NCBI GenBank assembly: GCA_028285035.1
Contig: JANQQF010000065.1
Coordinates: 1 to 64,000 of the forward strand
Source of the DNA: Phycisphaerae bacterium
Lineage (GTDB): Bacteria > Chloroflexota > Anaerolineae > 4572-78 > J111
Length of the DNA stretch: 64,000 nt
Direction of reading: 5' to 3'
The translations under genes were made by a program, and so were the position numbers. Shown one piece after another: positions 35,605 through 43,543 of the stretch. Within the stretch, counting starts at the first letter, position 1. Every line of letters starts with the position of its first letter. The notes under the pieces are model-generated. The model ran no database searches and was not told the origin of the DNA. It saw only the letters and a list, made by a program, of their open reading frames with translations.

Positions 35605-37494
35605 TTACGGTATAGGGGCAACAATACCGATACTTTCCGCCCACATAAACCAATCGGTGATGAGTGTTCCCGATAAGAGTAACCCAATGCCGCCTGTAAT
35701 AGCCGTGAGGACAGCAAACCACCAACACCAGTCATGGATTGTTTTTGAATTAACATTGAAGCCCATTGTCCAGCGCCAAAATAGCTGCGCCCGATGAGTT
35801 CCTGTTCCTTCGACCATCATCTCTTCAATTTCACGATGGGAACCGTAACGAGAGGTAGCTACAATGGTTGCGCCATGCATGGCTAGCAGTAACGTTGAGC
35901 CAAGCAAGAAGAAGATAGAGACCATATGAAGCGGGTTATAGTAAAAGTTTCCAAATTGGATACTAACATTGTTTGTCCAATCAAGAATGGCCTTGAAGCC
36001 TTGCCCTGGTGCCTGCGCCCAATTACCAATAACCATGGGGCGGATGAGATAAATGACAAAGTAGAGAAATAAGGCTCCGGCAAATCCCCAAGCCAACCAA
36101 GGTTTCAACCCAGCAGCCTTAGCCCGAGCGTAGACCCGTACCCACCAACCGATGACACAAACATGGAGTAAGAATGTAGCGAAAATCCAAGCCCCACCTT
36201 CACGCCACGGGGCTAGACCTAAACCATATTCCATAGGCGGGGGATCAAGAGAAAGAACAAAGAATTCACGTAAGAAGAGAATGGGGTTGTATCCAACCTG
36301 ATACAGGTAACTCTCAAGAATGACAAAGACAGCGAAGAACCCGAAGACGGTCGCCACAGCCCCAGCAATACCTAGGTAGACTGGACCAACCTGACCAACA
36401 CCAAAGAGTCGTCTGAACAACTCGACGTTGATCGGCTTACGTAAGGCCGTTCCATCAAGACCACGACCCCCATATTCGACTTCATTCATATCAACAGGCG
36501 GTGGTTTTATGCCCCGCCAAATAACGCTCGCCATTGCAGCCCCGCCAAAGGCGAGGACACCGACGGCACTAGTTTCCCAAATCGGTAGACCATCAAAGAA
36601 GACCCAAAACCGAGACCAGTTGAATACCAGTGTACCAGACAAAAAGATACAAAGATTGGCAAACAGAACAGCCGCCATCGCTGTCCAAAATCCCAGCCGA
36701 TGGATGCCTATCTCGCCAATACTGTAACCAAGCAAATTACGCCAGAAGCCATCAACATTTCGCTCATCTAAATCTGGACGATTGACTGTACTAAGAATGG
36801 CTGAACCGTGCATTGCTAGGATTAAGGTCGATGTAAATAGAAGGGAAATACCAATCGCATGGAATGGGTTAAAGAAAAAATTGTAATATTGATACCCAAT
36901 ATTTGAAACCCAATCAAGATGATGGGTAATCCCTAATGGAAAGCCATTGCCCCAAGCGCCCATTGCTAAAGGCCGGAACCATTGCAAGGTGAGCCAAGAG
37001 GTAACAACCGCGCCATATGCAATCGGAATCTCATAACTCATATCAAGCTTTCTTGAGATATCGACTTGGCGCATCATCCATCCTAAAAAGGCTATGGTGG
37101 CGAATACGACAATCAACTGCCACATAAAACCTGGCTCGTTAGGCCCCGCCAACCGTAAACCATTACTGATAGGGGGGGGATCAATTCGGGCTTGGAAGAG
37201 ATTGTAAGCACCTTCAATAACAAAAGCCTGATAAAGATACAAAGCTGTACCAAGAAGGATACCAATCGTAGATATGACACCAAAAAGACCGACATAAAAA
37301 CGCCCTACCCAAAAATCAAATGGGTCACTTCCCAGCAGCGCATAAAGAATGGTTTTCCCGGGTTTTTTATACTGCTTTTCGACTTCAGCAAAGGAAATTG
37401 TCGTTCCTTCTCTTAGTCGCTCAGAGGCTGGCCGCTCACCATCAGTATTTGGTTTATGGCTAGCAACTGTTGGTGTTATCATTTCAAAAGCCAC
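35605..37494 (-). CDS. pufLM: Fused reaction centre L and M subunits
   Basis: 629 residues in one frame. The L part is about 1-306, with BChl/Fe ligands H192, H212, H229 and H265 (THHLDW, NPFHAI, AMHGSA, IHRLG). The M part is about 331-629, with special-pair H523 (NPLHM), Fe ligands H540 and H587. The equivalent of purple-bacterial His M182 is Ile503 (AILDWTNN), predicting bacteriopheophytin at that site as in Chloroflexus-type centres. Residues 307-326 are a hydrophobic stretch that can span the membrane and would join the periplasmic L end to the cytoplasmic M start. The start is GTG with AAGGAGG upstream. Roseiflexus castenholzii also has fused pufLM. Confidence 0.97.
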   Translation of the reverse strand: MAFEMITPTVASHKPNTDGERPASERLREGTTISFAEVEKQYKKPGKTILYALLGSDPFDFWVGRFYVGLFGVISTIGILLGTALYLYQAFVIEGAYNLFQARIDPPPISNGLRLAGPNEPGFMWQLIVVFATIAFLGWMMRQVDISRKLDMSYEIPIAYGAVVTSWLTLQWFRPLAMGAWGNGFPLGITHHLDWVSNIGYQYYNFFFNPFHAIGISLLFTSTLILAMHGSAILSTVNRPDLDERNVDGFWRNLLGYSIGEIGIHRLGFWTAMAAVLFANLCIFLSGTLVFNWSRFWVFFDGLPIWETSAVGVLAFGGAAMASVIWRGIKPPPVDMNEVEYGGRGLDGTALRKPINVELFRRLFGVGQVGPVYLGIAGAVATVFGFFAVFVILESYLYQVGYNPILFLREFFVLSLDPPPMEYGLGLAPWREGGAWIFATFLLHVCVIGWWVRVYARAKAAGLKPWLAWGFAGALFLYFVIYLIRPMVIGNWAQAPGQGFKAILDWTNNVSIQFGNFYYNPLHMVSIFFLLGSTLLLAMHGATIVATSRYGSHREIEEMMVEGTGTHRAQLFWRWTMGFNVNSKTIHDWCWWFAVLTAITGGIGLLLSGTLITDWFMWAESIGIVAPIP

Positions 37495-37602
37495 AGGTTC
37501 CCCTCCTTAAATCAAGGAGACCAAGCACATATTCAATATTAAGGCAGATTTATATACCCTAATAGATATGATGCTTAGGTCTAAACAAATGTGATATAAA
37601 TT

Positions 37603-37655
37603 CTGCACATGTCCTAGCGCAGATTTTCTGCTTACAACTAACAGGACATGTGCAG
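37603..37655 (-). repeat. 13-bp inverted repeat upstream of pufLM
   Basis: CTGCACATGTCCT at 37603-37615 is perfectly complementary to AGGACATGTGCAG at 37643-37655, with a 27-nt loop. It lies 109 nt before the pufLM start, in the leader between pufA and pufLM. No U-tract follows on the minus-strand transcript, so an mRNA-stability or regulatory role is more likely than simple termination. Confidence 0.65.
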
Positions 37656-37732
37656 AGAATCAAAATAGATGCTTGGTTTTAAGTACGCAGAATAACTAAA
37701 TGATTCTAGCGTGACAGATTGTGAAACAATTA

Positions 37733-37750
37733 TCCCAACTTCTTTTGGGA
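37733..37750 (-). repeat. Small hairpin in the puf intercistronic region
   Basis: TCCCAA (37733-37738) and TTGGGA (37745-37750) pair across a six-base loop. A compact stem-loop between pufA and pufLM. Confidence 0.45.
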
Positions 37751-37810
37751 GGAAATAAAAGACCGTCAGTTTTTTGATTAATCATCATAACTTCACGGCC
37801 TTCAGAATAT

Positions 37811-37828
37811 CTACTCAAAGTTGAGTAG
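37811..37828 (-). repeat. Compact hairpin downstream of pufA
   Basis: CTACTCAA (37811-37818) is complementary to TTGAGTAG (37821-37828), 72 nt beyond the pufA stop. Sterically about six pairs would form with a six-base loop. It is a candidate 3' protector of the pufBA message. Confidence 0.5.
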
Positions 37829-37899
37829 GGTTATCCTTCACCCTTGAAGATTGAGATTTTATGAAACTCATACAGCGTTTATTACATCACCGGAGCGTA

Positions 37900-38058
37900 C
37901 TAACCACCAAATATGTTGTAAGCTGGGGTACTCAATACGACGAAGTGATTTAACAGCGCCATCCCAACACCAAGCAGAATGAACAAAAACATAATTGTTC
38001 TAAACTCAACGGGACGTTCTGGCCGTTGATATTCTTCTACATTATTATCTTGCGCCAT
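37900..38058 (-). CDS. pufA: Light-harvesting alpha polypeptide
   Basis: 52 residues, starting [20 protein letters not shown], then one membrane helix with the BChl-binding His38 in [15 protein letters not shown] and a short C-terminus ending IFGG. The H-F-x-V-L-S-x-P-x-Y-N pattern closely resembles the Roseiflexus alpha polypeptide. RBS AAGGAG lies upstream of the ATG. It follows pufB by 75 nt. With PufB it forms the antenna ring around the reaction centre. Confidence 0.93.
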   Translation of the reverse strand: MAQDNNVEEYQRPERPVEFRTIMFLFILLGVGMALLNHFVVLSTPAYNIFGG

Positions 38059-38133
38059 GAGAAATCTCCTTAAAATAGACTAGTTACAAATGATTTAACA
38101 GAAACAAAACGTTGCGGCTATTGAGCCCTAACC

Positions 38134-38304
38134 TTAGGGAACCCAAGGTTTCCATAGATAAACCAAAATATGGGCAACGACAGCAATTATCCCAAACCCG
38201 TAGAAAGACTTTACCACGATGTCGTGCATGAACCACTCATCGTTGGTAAAAAGGTTCTTCCACTTGTCAGGAACTTGATCATTATTGTACGGATTATCAG
38301 CCAT
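38134..38304 (-). CDS. pufB: Light-harvesting beta polypeptide
   Basis: 56 residues. A polar N-terminus ([19 protein letters not shown]) leads to His27 (WFMHDIV) and the membrane helix with BChl-binding His45 in [13 protein letters not shown]. The His-x17-His spacing and the terminal W-K-P-W are classic for beta antenna proteins. RBS AAGGAG precedes ATG 38304. It is the first gene of the puf-bch superoperon, so the puf promoter lies in the 469-nt region upstream. Confidence 0.94.
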   Translation of the reverse strand: MADNPYNNDQVPDKWKNLFTNDEWFMHDIVVKSFYGFGIIAVVAHILVYLWKPWVP

Positions 38305-38773
38305 TGAAACGCTCCTTTTAAATTATAATGCTACAAAAAATTTATTTATGACGCACATAAGGGTAACAAGATGTTTCCCTATATGTAGGTACCTTAAATA
38401 AGGATTAGGAATTGTTGAGGTTTAGTATGTGGCAATTGATGGATATGGATGCAAAATGAGGACGGAAATTCTAAATGAATTTGGTTTGTTAAAGATTAAG
38501 TAAGGATTTGACCCTAACTATTTGTCAAAAAATCAAAACTTCTATACAAAAGTTAGAAATTTCATAGAAATTTGAACAATTTATGATTAAATTTCTTTAC
38601 ATATCAGAGAAAACTAAATATAATGTCATAAAAAGTTCATAAATTCCTAACCATATTAACATCCTTTTAAGTATCTGTCAATTTAGCTCGGGTAAAATTT
38701 AATTTAAACTTAAATACCCAGTTAACCAATGATATAAATTTATTTCTAGTCTAGTATAGATAAGAGTTAATTC
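38305..38773. promoter_or_regulatory. Divergent control region between pufB and the B12 regulator
   Basis: 469 nt, very AT-rich, no ORF. A TTGACA box reads toward pufB (complement of 38523-38528) but no good -10 follows at 17 nt. AGAAATTT occurs twice around 38555-38572, and TAAGGATT twice (about 38398 and 38501). A divergently placed regulator gene makes this the likely site for its operators. I cannot define a specific operator. Confidence 0.5.
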
Positions 38774-40096
38774 ATGAATGTTCAAAAAGCACCTGCAACT
38801 TTTAACCTTAAAGCTGTCATCTTAGAAACAAACATTAAACCCCATACCCTACGAGCTTGGGAGGAGCGATACGATTTGCTTCAACCACAGCGAACAAAGG
38901 GTAATCATCGTCTTTATACTCAAAGAGATATTGATACAGTCAAGTGGCTTATGGCTCGCCAAGAAGAGGGCCTAACCATTAGCCGGGCTGTTGAACTTTG
39001 GCAACAGATAAAAGCAAGAGGTGAAGATCCGCTTAATGTTGCCGCATATAAAACCCGCAAATCCGTAACCACGTCAACAACGAGCGACGCTTTAACAGAG
39101 ATTCGTCAGAAGTGGATTGATAACTGTTTGACCTTTGATAAAGCCGCTGCTGAACATGTCTTAACCCAGGCCTTTGCCATTTATCCCGTCAATATGGTTT
39201 GTGTGGAAATTCTACAAAAGTCAGTGGCCCAAGTTGGGCATCTGTGGTTTCAAAATGAAGCTACGGTGCAACAAGAGCATTTTATTTCGGTAGTCACCGT
39301 AGAGCGGTTATACGCCTTATTAGCCGCTGCGCCATCTCCAAATCGGGTGGGACGGATTCTGGTTGCTTCTCCAGAGCAAGAAAATCATACCATCGGGCTA
39401 CTTATACTATCGTTATTATTACGGTATCGTGGTTGGGAGGTGATTTTCTTTGGTGGTAATTTACCCCTTGCTCAACTTGAACTTACGGTTGAAGCCGTTA
39501 AGCCTCAGTTAGTTATTTTAGGCGCATATTGTCTAAAAACGGCCGCTTATTTATCTGACATAACGCAATTGCTCAAAGAAAAAGGGGTAAATGCTGCGTT
39601 CGGTGGCTCAATATTCAACCTCATTCCTTCATTGCATCAACAAATTTGGGGACATTTCTTGGGGAGCAGCATCGACCAGGCTGTGACAGAAGTTGGGCGG
39701 ATTATGGCCTTCAACCCCCCTGTGTCCAATGTTACCCCCTCATCTGATATCTATCAACGAGCCGCTAACGAATATCGGATGAAACGATATCTGATTGAGT
39801 TAGATGTTCGACAAAAATTTGAAAACGAGAAAACCTCCCCAGAATATCTAACTGAAAGCAATTATCGTATTGGTCAAAATATTATGGCTGCTTTAAGTCT
39901 GGGGGATCTAAGTTTTATTAATATTGAGATGGACCAATCTTATAACTTAATGACAAATTATGGCATCCCTTTAGATTTGCAACGAAAATATTTTGATGTC
40001 TATTATCGAGCGGCCCAAGAGCATCTGAGTGATGACGGAGCCGTTCTTGTTGAGTGGCTTGGTGAAATGAATACGGAATTTCAAGTTCCATCTTGA
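38774..40096 (+). CDS. CarH/LitR-type MerR regulator with B12-binding photosensory domain
   Basis: 440 residues. A MerR-type HTH (about 10-75; PHTLRAWEERYDLLQP, NHRLYTQRDID) is followed by a four-helix bundle with the CarH light-sensing signature W158-x9-E168-H169, and a cobalamin-binding Rossmann domain with E203-x-H205-x2-G208, where H205 is the expected lower cobalt ligand. In CarH, AdoCbl-bound tetramers repress in the dark and light breaks the Co-C bond. Unlike canonical CarH (about 300 residues) it has about 120 further residues (about 325-440) of helical, acidic sequence that I do not recognise. Divergent from puf and convergent with crtB. Confidence 0.9.
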   Translation: MNVQKAPATFNLKAVILETNIKPHTLRAWEERYDLLQPQRTKGNHRLYTQRDIDTVKWLMARQEEGLTISRAVELWQQIKARGEDPLNVAAYKTRKSVTTSTTSDALTEIRQKWIDNCLTFDKAAAEHVLTQAFAIYPVNMVCVEILQKSVAQVGHLWFQNEATVQQEHFISVVTVERLYALLAAAPSPNRVGRILVASPEQENHTIGLLILSLLLRYRGWEVIFFGGNLPLAQLELTVEAVKPQLVILGAYCLKTAAYLSDITQLLKEKGVNAAFGGSIFNLIPSLHQQIWGHFLGSSIDQAVTEVGRIMAFNPPVSNVTPSSDIYQRAANEYRMKRYLIELDVRQKFENEKTSPEYLTESNYRIGQNIMAALSLGDLSFINIEMDQSYNLMTNYGIPLDLQRKYFDVYYRAAQEHLSDDGAVLVEWLGEMNTEFQVPS

Positions 40097-40243
40097 GGCT
40101 GATATTCGGGTAGTTCAAAAAGATTCAGCGATTGTTGAAATCTGTTGATGTCGACAACCTTCTTTGATCCATCAAATCGTTTGAATGTTAGTGCCCTAAG
40201 GCGTGCTGCATTTCATCTACATTCGTAAACAAACTTCACACGT

Positions 40244-40272
40244 GGCCGACCACCCTTCTGGTCGGCCCTTTT
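40244..40272 (+). terminator. Rho-independent terminator after the B12 regulator
   Basis: A 9-bp GC-rich stem (GGCCGACCA at 40244-40252 with TGGTCGGCC at 40259-40267), a 6-nt loop and a following CTTTT tract. It ends the plus-strand regulator transcript and lies between convergent genes. On the other strand it may also help end crtB mRNA, though without a U-tract. Confidence 0.85.
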
Positions 40273-40310
40273 GAGTTTTGATCTGATCTAATTGTTCCCA
40301 ATCCCCCCCT

Positions 40311-41261
40311 TTACCGATAGCCATTGGTTATCACTCTCCACGTGATGCCGGGTAATTTCGCTAGTTTCTCTCGTCCGGTTGTATGAGCACGACGATTAAA
40401 TACATCATATTGATGTTCCTCTATGTCTTCGAGGATAGCTCTATACAACTCGGCCGCCGCTGCGATCGCCAGTCGTCCATTACGATTTAACAAGCCTATA
40501 CCAGGTAAAGCCTCTTTATAAAGCTGGCGGGTACGTTGAATTTGAAAGTCCATAAAGGCCTGCCAGCGCTGATCAACTTGGCCGGTAGCAATATCATCTT
40601 CGGTCAAATTAAAATTAGATAGCTCCTCTCGCGGTAGGTACAAACGACCATTTTCCCAATCTTCACCAACATCTCGTAGAATATTTGTCATTTGCAGGGC
40701 TACACCTAACTTGACTGCATAGGGAATTGCCTTTTGACTTGAAAAACCGATGATGTGCATCGACATTAATCCGACGGTTGCAGCAACACCATAACAATAC
40801 TCGGCCAAGTCAGCAAAGGTTTCATAGTGCATCACCGTTAAATCAGCGGCAACACCATCGAGAAATTGATTTACATAAGCTGTGGGGATATAATATTTGG
40901 CCCGTGTGTCAGCCCAGGCTAATGCGATGAGATCATCATTGGCGGGCTTCTTATCGAGAATACGTTGTCGCCATTGCTGGAATTTTGCTTGCCGATCTCC
41001 CTTGGATATATCCACTATATCATCACTGAGACGACAAAAGGCGTACAAGGCTCGAATACCCTGTCTTTGTATACGTGGTAGTAAAGATGAGGCTAGGTAA
41101 AATGTGCGACTATTTTCGGCGGTAATAGCATCACAAAGGGCATAGGCCAACTTCAGTCGCTTGCTATCAACAGAGAAAGTTCGATGAGATCGTTCCTTAT
41201 CTGGTAATACTTGGGCCCGTTCTACAAGGCGTTGTTCCCATGTAGTAGCCTGTGATGTCAT
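40311..41261 (-). CDS. crtB: Phytoene synthase
   Basis: 316 residues of the squalene/phytoene synthase family. The first Asp-rich motif is in FCRLSDDIVDIS (about residue 75-85) and the second in TNILRDVGEDWENGRLYLP (about residue 195-213), both needed for Mg-diphosphate binding. It condenses two geranylgeranyl diphosphates to phytoene, the first carotenoid step. No crtI or other carotenoid genes are in the window. In Myxococcus and Thermus, CarH controls carotenoid genes including crtB, so proximity to the B12 regulator is suggestive. RBS GAGGAGGAG region is just upstream. Confidence 0.88.
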   Translation of the reverse strand: MTSQATTWEQRLVERAQVLPDKERSHRTFSVDSKRLKLAYALCDAITAENSRTFYLASSLLPRIQRQGIRALYAFCRLSDDIVDISKGDRQAKFQQWRQRILDKKPANDDLIALAWADTRAKYYIPTAYVNQFLDGVAADLTVMHYETFADLAEYCYGVAATVGLMSMHIIGFSSQKAIPYAVKLGVALQMTNILRDVGEDWENGRLYLPREELSNFNLTEDDIATGQVDQRWQAFMDFQIQRTRQLYKEALPGIGLLNRNGRLAIAAAAELYRAILEDIEEHQYDVFNRRAHTTGREKLAKLPGITWRVITNGYR

Positions 41262-41422
41262 GAGAAGCTCCTCCTCCTCTAAAAGTATTTGATTTGAGAA
41301 ATTATTAAAAATATATTAACTTTAATTGAAGTTTTGTCAATATTTTCATTTGAGTCTATAATCTAAATCATTACTCTTAAGCCTAATGATGATCTCACTT
41401 GTACCCCAAAGGAGGGTGTAAA

Positions 41423-42811
41423 TTGCATTTTCCAACCAAAATACTCACATTTTTGCGTGCAACGTTTAAGACATTTAGGCTTGCTCTCCCCAAATTGGGT
41501 GTTGGTTGGATGTTTGCTCTTCTTACCATTGATTTTAATCGTATTGCTATTTTTGAGTTAGGCATTACAGCAATCCTGATTACCGCAATGCTGGCGATGC
41601 ACCACTTTTTATCACCATTTCAAGTGATTGCGGGTCGAATTGCTGATCGACGCCCGATTTTTGGATTACGTCGAGTGCCCTATTTGTTGTTGGGTGGTAT
41701 CGCGGCCAGCTTAATATTTGTGGCTTTGCCGACGGTTACCCACGCCATGGCAACTGGTGCTCCGCTCGCTATCATAGCTGGCTTTGTCTTGTTCTTTATT
41801 TATGGGATTGGTATCGCCTTTATCGGTGATAGTCATCATGCACTCATTGCCGAAGTGACTGATCCTCGCTCTCGTGGGGTCGTTATTTCTGTAGTTTGGG
41901 CCTTTACCATCATCAGCGCTATTGCTGCTGCGATTATTTTTAATATTATCCGGCAAGAGTATAGCCTGGCCACAATGCAGCGCTTGTATAATCTCACCCC
42001 CTTCATCGTTATTGGTTCAATTCTATTGGGCACAATTGGCCTTGAGCGTCGATTAAAAGGCGTAGCGTTATCGGAAGCAATCGAACAGGCCAGAAAGATG
42101 GCCCCAAACGGAAATGCAATTCAGGCCGCTATAAAGATACTACAGCAAAATGCACAGGCACGGGCTTTCTTTCTTTTTATTTTTGTCGCTATCTTTGCCA
42201 TCTTTCTACAAGACAACATCCTTGAAGTGTTCGGGGCCGAAGTTTTTGGTATGTCGGTAACGGAAACAACCAGATTTCAACCCACCTGGGGGGGCGGGGT
42301 ATTATTGGGGATGTTGTTGATGGGAGCCGTCAGCGCAATTTTTTCTATAAAAAAACATACAATTGCCACAATTGGTTGTTATGGCACGGCGCTAGGGATG
42401 GCTTTATTAGCCTTGGCTGCTCTGCTACAACAGGAAAATATTGTAAGCCCAGCCTTGGTTATGATGGGCCTCTTTACTGGCATTTTCAATGTAGGTGCCC
42501 TCTCCATGATGATGGATATGACCATCGAAGGCGCCACAGGTCTTTTTATGGGGCTGTGGGGAATGGCTCAGGCATTTGGTAATGGACTAGCCTCTTTTGG
42601 GGGCGGTGCATTGCATACAGGCTTGATCGAAACCGGCTTTCTAAGCCCGAACATCGCCTACTTTGTGATCTTTGGTATTGAAGCAGCGGGTATGGGACTG
42701 GCTGCGATTGTTTTATGGCGTATTAGCACCTCCCAATTCCAGGATGCCCACCTGACCAAGATAACCCATAGTGATACATTGCGGGCTATGGAAGCAGGCG
42801 CTACGGTTTAG
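41423..42811 (+). CDS. BCD family MFS transporter (PucC/LhaA type), copy 3
   Basis: 462 residues from a TTG at 41423, chosen because AAAGGAGGG (41408-41416) lies 6 nt upstream; the in-frame TTG at 41399 lacks an RBS. About 12 membrane helices. Signature segments: MFALLTIDFNRIAIFELGI, IAGRIADRRPIFGLRRVPYL and GLFMGLWGMAQAFGNGLASFGGG. It lies opposite crtB and before the cytochrome c and cupredoxin genes, outside the main bch operons. It may serve a different apoprotein from the two operon-embedded paralogues. Confidence 0.88.
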   Translation: MHFPTKILTFLRATFKTFRLALPKLGVGWMFALLTIDFNRIAIFELGITAILITAMLAMHHFLSPFQVIAGRIADRRPIFGLRRVPYLLLGGIAASLIFVALPTVTHAMATGAPLAIIAGFVLFFIYGIGIAFIGDSHHALIAEVTDPRSRGVVISVVWAFTIISAIAAAIIFNIIRQEYSLATMQRLYNLTPFIVIGSILLGTIGLERRLKGVALSEAIEQARKMAPNGNAIQAAIKILQQNAQARAFFLFIFVAIFAIFLQDNILEVFGAEVFGMSVTETTRFQPTWGGGVLLGMLLMGAVSAIFSIKKHTIATIGCYGTALGMALLALAALLQQENIVSPALVMMGLFTGIFNVGALSMMMDMTIEGATGLFMGLWGMAQAFGNGLASFGGGALHTGLIETGFLSPNIAYFVIFGIEAAGMGLAAIVLWRISTSQFQDAHLTKITHSDTLRAMEAGATV

Positions 42812-42924
42812 TCAAATAACGATGAGACATCAGCTAAAATTAACCTGGGTTATTCCGTAATGAGTAAACCAGACCACTACAAAATCATTATTACCTACTT
42901 TATGGAAGGGAATTTGAATATTAT

Positions 42925-43404
42925 ATGACAGTAAATAAACAAGAGAGTGAGTTTTTAGTTATGCCAATCCTAGTTGCTCTGCTTCTATTTGGTGGTGCTG
43001 TAGGGGCGGTTTGGATTGATAAGATAGGGCCAGATACAGTGGCAGCTGCCGCCGCTGTGGAAGCTACAGCCATTGCTCGGCAAGAAGCGGCAGCGAGGGC
43101 TGCACAAGTCGCAGAAACGGGTGGTGATGCGACGATTGGACAAGAGAAATATTCAACTGTTTGCGTTGCCTGTCATGGACCGCAAGCCGAGGGTGTTGAA
43201 AATCTGGGTAAAAATCTTCAAACCAGCGAATTTGTTGGTGACCTAACCGATGCGGAGTTGGTTGAGTTTATCAAAGTAGGGCGAGCTGTTGATGATCCTC
43301 TTAATACCAGTGGGGTTGCAATGCCAGCGAAAGGTGGAAACCCATCCCTGACAGACGAAGATTTATTCCATATTGTCGCCTTTATCAGGTCAGTGCGACA
43401 GTAG
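42925..43404 (+). CDS. Membrane-anchored monohaem cytochrome c
   Basis: 159 residues. An N-terminal helix (about 10-31) anchors the protein, followed by an Ala-rich helical tether (AAAAAVEATAIARQEAAARAA) and a class I cytochrome c domain with C80-x2-C83-H84 and an axial Met133 in VAMPAKGG. The long flexible tether would let the haem domain move between membrane complexes. Placed before the auracyanin-like gene, it is a likely photosynthetic or respiratory electron carrier. Confidence 0.88.
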   Translation: MTVNKQESEFLVMPILVALLLFGGAVGAVWIDKIGPDTVAAAAAVEATAIARQEAAARAAQVAETGGDATIGQEKYSTVCVACHGPQAEGVENLGKNLQTSEFVGDLTDAELVEFIKVGRAVDDPLNTSGVAMPAKGGNPSLTDEDLFHIVAFIRSVRQ

Positions 43405-43543
43405 TATGTATTTATGTTCTTGTGCATAAAAAGTGACAGAAATTTAGGTTTAAAGGCTTTAAGCTCAACAAAAGTTAATTAGTTTACAATCTGGACTCGC
43501 AAATCTGTCTGTGGTCCTAAATCCAATTTTAAGGAGAAGTGTG

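Larger units (their letters stand above)
37495..37899 (-). other. 405-nt pufA-pufLM intercistronic region with stem-loops
   Basis: No ORF. Three inverted repeats are visible and are listed separately: 37811-37828, 37733-37750 and 37603-37655. In Rhodobacter, hairpins between pufA and pufL stabilise the upstream antenna mRNA and cause partial termination, giving more antenna than RC protein. A similar function here is inferred from position. Confidence 0.6.

Noticed and set aside
37603..37655. Possible Rho-independent terminator before pufLM
   Set aside because: The stem is good but no U-tract follows on the minus strand and the loop is 27 nt; stability element is more likely.
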